Notes under the pieces: generated by a model
What the model was told of the DNA's origin: nothing
Seen by the model: the letters and a program-made list of their open reading frames with translations, nothing else
The model's database searches: none
NCBI GenBank assembly: GCA_902779745.1
Contig: CACZCT010000007.1
Location: 1-46,017 of the forward strand
Direction: 5' to 3'
Source: an uncultured Prevotellaceae bacterium
Lineage (GTDB): Bacteria; Bacteroidota; Bacteroidia; Bacteroidales; Bacteroidaceae
Length of the DNA stretch: 46,017 nucleotides
Part shown: positions 33,392-39,577 of the stretch, piece after piece
How the letters are laid out: each line of letters opens with the position of its first letter
Numbering within the stretch: position 1 is the first letter of the stretch
Program-made: the position numbers and the translations under genes

Positions 33392-34510
33392 ATGCAGCGC
33401 AATACCGTCATCTCTATCTGCAAAGCACTTGCCATCATCCTGATGGTTATTGGTCATGCTGATGCCCCTGATGTGGTGAGTGCCTTCCTCTATGAGTTCC
33501 ATATGCCCGTCTTCTTTATCACCGCGGGCTATTTCTTCTCACTCCGATACTTGAACGACGAAGCGACCTTCGTAAAAAAGCGGTTCAAGGGACTTTATGT
33601 ACCTTTCGTCAAATGGGCTGTTTTCTTCTTGATTATCCATAACTGGATGTTCGACTTCGGCATCCTCAACGAGCAGTACGGCAACTGGAGCGGAGGGGTC
33701 ACTCATCCGTACTCCTGGCACCAGATGCAGCAGAATCTGTGGAATATTATCACTGCGATGGGCGGATATGACCAGTTTCTTTGCGGTGCCTTCTGGTTCT
33801 TCCGTGGGTTACTAGTGGCAAGCATCGCATACCTTATTATATATAAGGGGATTGACTACCTGGCAGGAAAATATGAAAAGCTCTCTCCCCATCGCGAACT
33901 CCTTGCCCCTATCGGAGTTTGTGTCTTCATGCTCCTGCTGGCAGCATGGAAGACATCGGAAGGACTCCGTATCATCACATTGATCCAGGGAGGCTATCGG
34001 GAAATTATGGGTACCTTCTTCTTCGGGTGCGGCTTCTTGTTTCACAAATGGAAACATCATTACAGAATATCATGGTGGGGCACTTTGGTCTTTGCCGTCA
34101 TCGTCTTCCTCTTCTCCAAATACCTGACAGCCAACATGAACTGGCGCTCGTCGTTCATTCAGTTCATCTCTTTACCTGTCCCGGCCATCTGTGGTTTCCT
34201 GATGACTTACAATATAGCCCATTACCTGAATCGTAAGGAGGGAGTTGTCAAGCGTTTCCTGGTATTCTGCGGTGACAATACCCTACCCGTTTTTGTCTTC
34301 CATATCATCAGCTATAAGGTTGTCAGCCTGATAAAGATATGGTATTACGACATGGACTTTGCCCAGATAGGATGCCACATGGTCATCCACGACCATGCCA
34401 AGGAAGACTGTTTCTGGATTCTCTATGCCATTGTCGGAGTGGGTATCCCTTTGGGATGGACATGGTGTTACCGGAAAATCAGGAAAAGACTGCAGCCAGC
34501 ATCAGTCTGA
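33392..34510 (+). CDS. Acyltransferase 3 family integral membrane protein
   Basis: A 372-residue membrane protein with about ten helices. N-terminal SICKALAIILMVIGHADAPDVVSAFLYEFHMPVFFITAGYFFS holds the conserved His (VIGHAD) and the EFHMPVFFITAGY motif of acyltransferase 3 (OafA/YrhL/WecH type) proteins, followed by KRFKGLYVPFV. Such enzymes move acetyl or succinyl groups onto glycans or lipid-linked sugars at the membrane. Acceptor unknown; co-transcription with Kdo synthesis and a PLD protein suggests a cell-envelope glycan (inference). It begins 4 bases after the PLD gene and its last 32 bases overlap, tail to tail, with the TPR gene on the minus strand. Confidence 0.88.
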   Translation: MQRNTVISICKALAIILMVIGHADAPDVVSAFLYEFHMPVFFITAGYFFSLRYLNDEATFVKKRFKGLYVPFVKWAVFFLIIHNWMFDFGILNEQYGNWSGGVTHPYSWHQMQQNLWNIITAMGGYDQFLCGAFWFFRGLLVASIAYLIIYKGIDYLAGKYEKLSPHRELLAPIGVCVFMLLLAAWKTSEGLRIITLIQGGYREIMGTFFFGCGFLFHKWKHHYRISWWGTLVFAVIVFLFSKYLTANMNWRSSFIQFISLPVPAICGFLMTYNIAHYLNRKEGVVKRFLVFCGDNTLPVFVFHIISYKVVSLIKIWYYDMDFAQIGCHMVIHDHAKEDCFWILYAIVGVGIPLGWTWCYRKIRKRLQPASV

Positions 34511-36617
34511 CCTGTATCTCGCTGATGGCATACGCTTCTATCAACTGGGAGTCAAAACTAAAGGAAACCTTATCAGGACGAACATCTCCTATTGCTTTCT
34601 TAAAACAGTTAACGGCTTCATCCACCCTGCCTGAGAACCAACAGCAATAGCCATAATGCTCCCAGTCTTCTTGAAGTACCTTCTCTTCTGATGTCAACTT
34701 CTTGTATATCTTATCCGCCTGTTCCAGTTGGTGACTACAAAGATGTGTCCAAGCTAATACCCGATTCACATGATTGTCCTCCGGATGATTATAATTCAAC
34801 CGGTACAATATCTTCATAGCCCCTTCATAGTCTTTCAGGTTGACAAGACAGATGGACTTGTTCAGCAGATAACTGGTCTTGTCAGGATTCATCATCAGCA
34901 GTTCGTCATAAGCCTCGGCAGACTCTTCAAATGCTCCTCTATTAAACATTTCACGGGCATATCCCTGAAGTGCCATCTGGTTTCCTGGCTCCAGTTCCAA
35001 TGCCTTCACGAACATCCCTGACCAGATATAGTATTGCAAGGTATGATGGTCTTCACTATATGACTCCAATAACTGCTGGGCATTCTCCTCTAACTTCTGG
35101 CGTTTTAACAAGCGTACAATCTGGTCCTTATACGGTTCCAGCGGAGAGCCTTTAAACAGCCATAGACTGAAAAACTCACAGGTACCTAATTCGTTATGAC
35201 TCGTGTCAAAGGGATTCTGGAACTCATTCCTACTAGGATACAATCGGAAGAAGCGATACAGGTCCATCAGATAGGTCCGACGGATAAAGGCAGGTGTCTG
35301 CATCTCCTCTTCCGGAACATCTCCCATCGTAGCCTCTCCGCGCTCCAGCATCTTCCGCATTCCCTCAGGTATCCGTTCCATAACCTGTTGGAAAGCAATC
35401 ATAAAAGAATACTTGTCACTATTACAGAAAGGACCTTGCCGCATCACCTTCTCCAGAAACTTATTCCCTTCCATCCTGCGTACGAAATGGATGATATCAG
35501 GATGCTGCATATAGAAAGGAACGAACCAGTTGCTGATATCATAAAAGAAGGGGAAACGCTTCATCTGGGAAAAGCCGCCGAAATAGATATCCGAACCCTG
35601 TTTCTGCATGTCCATCATACGACCGAAAGTCTCCTCCATCTTCTCCATACGCTGTTCAGAAGCCTCCGGATGCAGGATATCCTCCATCGGGTCGTCCTCC
35701 CGCTCCTCTATACCAAAACGGGTAAACTGGAGATTGTTATTCTTCAGGATATCCGGCATGATCTCCTGCTGGATAGTATGAGTGTCTTTCTCGGCATTCA
35801 GACAATAGACCAACTGCATCTGTAACTCCGTCAATTCCTCACACACCTTTTCCGACGTGAGAAGTGACAGCACCGCCTCCTCTTGTTCCGGATATATTTT
35901 ACGCATTTCTTCTTTCAGCGACAACACCCAGCCCACCAAGGCACGCTGTCGTACATGTTCATCCTGTGAACGGCGATAGACATTGACCAGTGTACGGAAC
36001 TTTGTCATGTCAAACTGGTTCAGCAACGACAAGGTCACCGATGACACCAGAAGTTGCTGGTCATTACTGTCAATCGTCGGGGATATCAGTATCTCCTCAA
36101 AGTCGTGTCCTACTCCCTCCGTCCACATCCGGGAGGTCAGGACGTACGAGAACAGATTATTCATCTGTGTCTGATGCTCTTTATAAAGACACTCCGCCTT
36201 CTCCTGTCTTGTATTTTCCGGCTCCAGTTCCAACATGGCGACATCGCTCACGAAAGCCTCCATTTCCTGACGAATCTCTGACAACGACCAGTCCTGACGT
36301 TCCAGACGAACCCGGTTATAAATACCTGCCAATACTGGATACGAGCGCATCCGGTGATAGGTGGCTATATTGGCATAGAGCACATAGACCCGTTGCAGCA
36401 GATGCTGATAAAGCTGTTCCAGTTGCGGGTCATTCACCCCACGACGCCAATAGTCCGTCATCAGTTCATATTCCGCCTTGATACCATTCAGACGTTCAGA
36501 GGTCTGGGGTTGAGGATAAGCGGCAAGATAGGTCTCCATCTCTGTAATGGCAAGTCCTGCATTACCTTGATGCAATTCGATGGCCACTCTCCGTAATTGA
36601 TTTTCCGTACCCGTCAT
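34479..36617 (-). CDS. Large TPR-repeat protein of unknown function
   Basis: A 712-residue protein without signal peptide or membrane helix. The C-terminal third has clear tetratricopeptide repeats: MALQGYAREMFNRGAFEESAEAYDELLMMNPDKTSYLLNKSICLVNLKDYEGAMKILYRLNYNHPEDNHVNRVLAWTHLCSHQLEQADKIY spans about three units, followed by DWEHYGYCCWFSGRVDEAVNCF. The N-terminal part has a helical repeat-like segment (QLRRVAIELHQGNAGLAITEMETYL). The middle (320-520) is helical with a distinctive stretch DIYFGGFSQMKRFPFFYDISNWFVPFY that I do not recognise as a named domain. It follows the lipoprotein gene by 3 bases and shares its promoter, and overlaps the acyltransferase gene end to end by 32 bases. Probably a scaffold or assembly factor; function not known. 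Confidence 0.85.
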   Translation of the reverse strand: MTGTENQLRRVAIELHQGNAGLAITEMETYLAAYPQPQTSERLNGIKAEYELMTDYWRRGVNDPQLEQLYQHLLQRVYVLYANIATYHRMRSYPVLAGIYNRVRLERQDWSLSEIRQEMEAFVSDVAMLELEPENTRQEKAECLYKEHQTQMNNLFSYVLTSRMWTEGVGHDFEEILISPTIDSNDQQLLVSSVTLSLLNQFDMTKFRTLVNVYRRSQDEHVRQRALVGWVLSLKEEMRKIYPEQEEAVLSLLTSEKVCEELTELQMQLVYCLNAEKDTHTIQQEIMPDILKNNNLQFTRFGIEEREDDPMEDILHPEASEQRMEKMEETFGRMMDMQKQGSDIYFGGFSQMKRFPFFYDISNWFVPFYMQHPDIIHFVRRMEGNKFLEKVMRQGPFCNSDKYSFMIAFQQVMERIPEGMRKMLERGEATMGDVPEEEMQTPAFIRRTYLMDLYRFFRLYPSRNEFQNPFDTSHNELGTCEFFSLWLFKGSPLEPYKDQIVRLLKRQKLEENAQQLLESYSEDHHTLQYYIWSGMFVKALELEPGNQMALQGYAREMFNRGAFEESAEAYDELLMMNPDKTSYLLNKSICLVNLKDYEGAMKILYRLNYNHPEDNHVNRVLAWTHLCSHQLEQADKIYKKLTSEEKVLQEDWEHYGYCCWFSGRVDEAVNCFKKAIGDVRPDKVSFSFDSQLIEAYAISEIQVRLMLAAVFS

Positions 36618-36620
36618 AAG

Positions 36621-37541
36621 CTATTTCTTTTGAAGCCATTTCTGTGCCATATCCATATCCCTTTGGCGAGGACCAATGGCGTGTTGGTACTTGATGTCTT
36701 TCGGTAACGAATCGACGACGGCAGACGGTACACCACAGTTTTTCACAATTATGTCACGATAGTGTTTGACACCTTTCTTGTTGATAGAGTCACAGGCCGC
36801 ATTATACGCTTTCACGAAAAGGTCCAGTTGCTTCTGTCTTTCGGGACGGCGCATCTCCTTCTCACGGAAGGCAATCACCCCCATCTGCATATCCAGCTTC
36901 CGCGTATCCAATACCACAGGATTCTTTGCCATACGGGCCATGGTTGCCTGAGGCTCAGAGAAGAACAGGGCATCCATCTCGTTATTCTGCAACATCTGCA
37001 TCCGCACATTCAGGTCGTTGATCTGCACCCGGAACACATGTTCGTCCCGCAGCTTCACAGAGTCAACGATAAGGTCACAGAGCATATCAGTCACCGAGAA
37101 ACGGGACATCGCCACCATCTTGTCATCCAGTTGTTTCAACTGACGAATACGTGAGTTATGGTTGGTAATCAACTGCCAGTAACTGTTCGTCGCAGCCACA
37201 TAGCGCAACTTGACACCTCGTTTCTCAATACATGCAGCCCTGACGAGGTCGGTCACACTACCCTCTACCCTTTGACGTTCCAAGGCGGTATCACAGTCAA
37301 TATGTGCCATAAACGGTTTCAGACGTACGCCACCGTTGAGCGTGTCAAACAACTGATGATATGCTGCTACATACATCGGCAGACAGTCCAGTGTCGGCAT
37401 CACGGCAATCTTCAGTGCCGCCGAGTCCCGACGCAGAGCCTCCCGACGCTGTTTCCGCGTCTGTCGCTTCGTTTCCTCATAAGATTGTCCGCAGGCCACC
37501 AGTAGCACCAGACAGGCAATAGCGCAAATGATCTTCTTCAT
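36621..37541 (-). CDS. Substrate-binding-like lipoprotein (NMT1/SsuA-type periplasmic binding fold)
   Basis: A 306-residue lipoprotein: MKKIICAIACLVLLVACGQS has a lipobox ending in Cys17. After a basic linker (KRQTRKQRREALRRDSAALK) the protein reads as a class 2 periplasmic binding protein: LKIAVMPTLDCLPMYVAAYHQLFD, DLVRAACIEKRGVKLRYVAATNSYWQLITNH, KQLDDKMVAMSRFSVTDMLCDLIVDS, LNVRMQMLQNNEMDALFFSEPQATMAR, resembling NMT1/THI5/SsuA ligand binders. No ABC permease or ATPase is nearby, so it may be a sensor or moonlight with the downstream TPR protein, 3 bases away. The start at 37541 is preferred to an upstream ATG (37580), because it gives the lipoprotein signal and because the promoter -7 box lies between the two. 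The predicted transcript is nearly leaderless. Confidence 0.85.
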   Translation of the reverse strand: MKKIICAIACLVLLVACGQSYEETKRQTRKQRREALRRDSAALKIAVMPTLDCLPMYVAAYHQLFDTLNGGVRLKPFMAHIDCDTALERQRVEGSVTDLVRAACIEKRGVKLRYVAATNSYWQLITNHNSRIRQLKQLDDKMVAMSRFSVTDMLCDLIVDSVKLRDEHVFRVQINDLNVRMQMLQNNEMDALFFSEPQATMARMAKNPVVLDTRKLDMQMGVIAFREKEMRRPERQKQLDLFVKAYNAACDSINKKGVKHYRDIIVKNCGVPSAVVDSLPKDIKYQHAIGPRQRDMDMAQKWLQKK

Positions 37542-37549
37542 AATGAGTG

Positions 37550-37581
37550 CAAAGGTACAAATAATAAGAACACGAAACAAG
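37550..37581 (-). promoter_or_regulatory. Promoter of the lipoprotein-TPR operon (probably leaderless)
   Basis: On the minus strand CTTG (37578-37581), 20-base spacer, TACCTTTG (37550-37557), then CACTCATT and the ATG at 37541. Only eight bases separate the -7 box from the start codon. Confidence 0.72.
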
Positions 37582-37626
37582 CATTCCCGGAAAAAACTGC
37601 TTTTTAAAGTGTTAAAATTTTAGGGG

Positions 37627-37801
37627 GCGCACCGGTGCACCAGCGCACCAGCGCACCATTAGGAAAATTCAACTTGGAATAATTTCTAAAAATCTACTAT
37701 ATATTATTATATAATTATAATTATATAATAATATAATATAATGTCCTTCCATTTCTTATAACCTCACATTTCGAAATGGTGCGCTGGTGCGCTGGTGCGC
37801 C
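37627..37801. repeat. Palindromic element: inverted arrays of GCGCACCA around an AT palindrome
   Basis: This fills much of the 446-base gene-free stretch 37542-37987. The left arm is four tandem 8-mers (GCGCACCG, GTGCACCA, GCGCACCA, GCGCACCA; 37627-37658). The right arm is three copies of TGGTGCGC (37777-37800). The arms form a perfect 24-bp inverted repeat (37637-37660 with 37775-37798) separated by 114 bases. The centre has a perfect 36-bp A/T palindrome at 37700-37735 and another palindrome CATTTCGAAATG at 37767-37778. TTTAGGGGG occurs on both sides (37618-37626, 37858-37866), a possible but unproven target duplication. No ORF lies in it. Confidence 0.85.
37700..37735. repeat. Perfect 36-bp AT-only palindrome
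   Basis: The 36 bases centred on AATTATAATT (37713-37722) are their own reverse complement with no mismatch and no G or C. Located in the core of the GCGCACCA element. Confidence 0.9.
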
Positions 37802-37897
37802 TCGATAACCACCCCTCTCACTACACTAAGCCCCTTCATCTCTTATCGAAATATCTGTTTAGGGGGTATTCCAGTATCTCCTGTAGATAATAATTGT

Positions 37898-37933
37898 CCC
37901 ACATCTATAAATCAAGGTGTGGGCTTTTCTTTG
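37898..37933 (+). terminator. Orphan plus-strand hairpin terminator
   Basis: CCCACATCT (37898-37906) pairs with AGGTGTGGG (37915-37923), nine pairs including one G.T, loop of eight, then CTTTTCTTTG. It lies upstream of the promoter of the 37988 gene, and no plus-strand gene precedes it for kilobases, so it must end an unrecognised short RNA or be a remnant. Confidence 0.65.
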
Positions 37934-37960
37934 TCAATTCTAAAATTTTTTGTAATTTCG
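37930..37960 (+). promoter_or_regulatory. Promoter of the secreted-hypothetical gene
   Basis: TTTG (37930-37933), 19-base spacer, TAATTTCG (37953-37960) followed by CAA, 27 bases upstream of the ATG at 37988. The -33 box overlaps the T-tract of the orphan terminator. Confidence 0.65.
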
Positions 37961-37987
37961 CAAACGATATAACAAAATAATAAAGTT

Positions 37988-38665
37988 ATGAAGAAACATG
38001 TATTGATAGCCATGATGGCACTGATGTCTTGTATGACAGCAGTGGGGCAGGATATTCGTAAAGGCAGTACCAGTCTGGTGGTTATAGAAAAAGAATGGGA
38101 GCATGAGACATTGAGTGGTGTGGAAAACAATACACTTGGTGCCATGCTGGATTGTTTCGACAAGAGGTGGCCTACATGGATGGTGAAGGCTGCCCGTAAG
38201 ACAATGAAGAAAGGTCTGCGCCTTGAGCGTAACGGAGATTCACAGCCTGTTGTCCACTATGACCCCAAGAACGGATGGGTGGAAGTGGCTATGTCGGGTC
38301 CGCTGATTGCAGAGTTCATGAAGGTATGCTACTGGAAACGTACTAACGGACACCGCCTGTTTGCCATATACTTCGGCAACCCTGTCGAACCCAGCATCCA
38401 TTTCGTATGCTTCTATGACTATAACCCTCAGAAACGCACGTTGACTCCTGAGCCGCAGATTATTGACGGCTATCGTACAACGGAAGATACCAAATTCTAC
38501 TATGATCTGCCACAAGAGGGTAAGGATTTAATCATATCGGAATTCGGACCGAAAGGGTATCTGAGGCATACCTTCAAATGGGACGGTATGAAACCTGTAT
38601 TCTCGAAGACTGAGGTGGTTGAAGATATCGCCGACGGGGATCATTACGATGAGGATGAGGAATGA
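37988..38665 (+). CDS. Secreted hypothetical protein
   Basis: A 225-residue exported protein: signal MKKHVLIAMMALMSCMTAVGQ, cleavage after VGQ or between G and Q. No enzyme motif recognised. The mature part has a helical N-terminal half (LGAMLDCFDKRWPTWMVKAARKTMKKGLRLE) and a beta-rich C-terminal half (WVEVAMSGPLIAEFMKVCYWKRTNGHRLFAIYFGNP, HFVCFYDYNPQKRTLTP), and it ends in an acidic tail (ADGDHYDEDEE). VMVVNP-like transporter or lectin motifs are absent. It probably belongs to a Bacteroidales-specific DUF family. The gene has its own promoter and is followed, 36 bases later by my preferred start, by a HAD phosphatase gene, probably co-transcribed. Confidence 0.8.
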   Translation: MKKHVLIAMMALMSCMTAVGQDIRKGSTSLVVIEKEWEHETLSGVENNTLGAMLDCFDKRWPTWMVKAARKTMKKGLRLERNGDSQPVVHYDPKNGWVEVAMSGPLIAEFMKVCYWKRTNGHRLFAIYFGNPVEPSIHFVCFYDYNPQKRTLTPEPQIIDGYRTTEDTKFYYDLPQEGKDLIISEFGPKGYLRHTFKWDGMKPVFSKTEVVEDIADGDHYDEDEE

Positions 38666-38701
38666 AGGAAGATGTCTGATGTAAGTAGTCAGAATAAGAG
38701 C

Positions 38702-39487
38702 ATGGAACATTACGCATTATTTTTTGATATTGACGGGACGCTGGTGAGTTTTAAGACGCACGAGATACCTCCGTCTACGATATTAGCTCTTACACAGGCG
38801 AAGGCTAATGGACATAAGGTGTTTATAGCTACAGGACGGCCTCCGTTGATTATCACAAACCTTGGGGCTATCGAGCATCTGATTGATGGCTATGTCACCA
38901 TCAACGGGGCGTTGAGCTATGTAGGCGACGAGGTGATCAGTTGCAAGGATATCCCACACGATGCCGCCCGTCTGGTCGTTGACGATGCTCAAGAGAAACA
39001 GTATGGTGTGATAGTCGTAGGCGAGAAGGATGTAGCAGTTTTCGACCCCATCGGCGAAGTCGACCAAGTGTTCCGTCAGGAGATAGCCGTCGAGAACCTC
39101 AATCTGGCAAAACCTATAGAGGAAGTGATGCAGCAGCGCATCCTGCAGTTGACACCTTTCTTCTCTGCCGATTATGAGCGTGAGCTGATGGCTCGTATTC
39201 CCTGTTGTACGTCAGGTCGTTGGCATCCTGCCTTTACTGATATCACTGCGAAGGGAGCAGACAAGGGAGAGGGTGTGCTGACAATGGCCAAGCACTTCGG
39301 TTTCGACCCGCAAAACACGATGACTTTTGGGGATGGCGGCAACGATGCTTCGATGATACGTACGGCTGGTATTGGTGTGGCGATGGGTAACGCCCTCGAT
39401 TCGCTGAAGCAAGAGGCAACGTTCACCACGACCTCTGTTGACGAAGACGGCATCCTTCATGCCCTCCGCCACTATCAATTGATATAA
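38702..39487 (+). CDS. HAD-superfamily Cof-type sugar/nucleotide phosphatase
   Basis: A 261-residue cytosolic phosphatase of the Cof/YbiV group. Motif I FFDIDGTLVSF (Asp nucleophile at residue 9, acid/base Asp at 11) near the N-terminus, motif II FIATGRPP near 49, a C2-type cap about 85-190, motif III KGADKGEGVLTM near 193 (Lys), and motif IV MTFGDGGNDASMIRTAG near 210-227 complete the site. Substrate unknown; family members dephosphorylate hexose phosphates, FMN or PLP. The start ATG 38702 gives MEHYALFFDIDGTL, the usual short N-terminus; an upstream ATG at 38672, 6 bases after the previous stop and preceded by AAGGAAG, would add ten residues and cannot be excluded. Confidence 0.9.
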   Translation: MEHYALFFDIDGTLVSFKTHEIPPSTILALTQAKANGHKVFIATGRPPLIITNLGAIEHLIDGYVTINGALSYVGDEVISCKDIPHDAARLVVDDAQEKQYGVIVVGEKDVAVFDPIGEVDQVFRQEIAVENLNLAKPIEEVMQQRILQLTPFFSADYERELMARIPCCTSGRWHPAFTDITAKGADKGEGVLTMAKHFGFDPQNTMTFGDGGNDASMIRTAGIGVAMGNALDSLKQEATFTTTSVDEDGILHALRHYQLI

Positions 39488-39537
39488 AGTCAGAAATGTG
39501 CATGGTCTGTGAAGATCATGCGTTTTTTTTGTAGTTA

Positions 39538-39569
39538 TTTGTTTTTCTCCAAGATTTTAAGTACTTTTG
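39538..39569 (+). promoter_or_regulatory. Promoter of radA (probably leaderless)
   Basis: TTTG (39538-39541), 20-base spacer, TACTTTTG (39562-39569), then CACTCATT and the ATG at 39578. Eight bases from -7 box to start codon, the same as for the lipoprotein gene. Confidence 0.75.
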
Positions 39570-39577
39570 CACTCATT

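Noticed and set aside
37627-37801. CRISPR-like reading of the GCGCACCA arrays
   Set aside because: Units are 8 bases in direct tandem with no spacers and are inverted between the two arms; no cas genes nearby.
37627-37801. Replication origin reading of the AT-rich palindrome
   Set aside because: No DnaA-box cluster and no dnaA, dnaN or gidA nearby; AT content alone is not enough.
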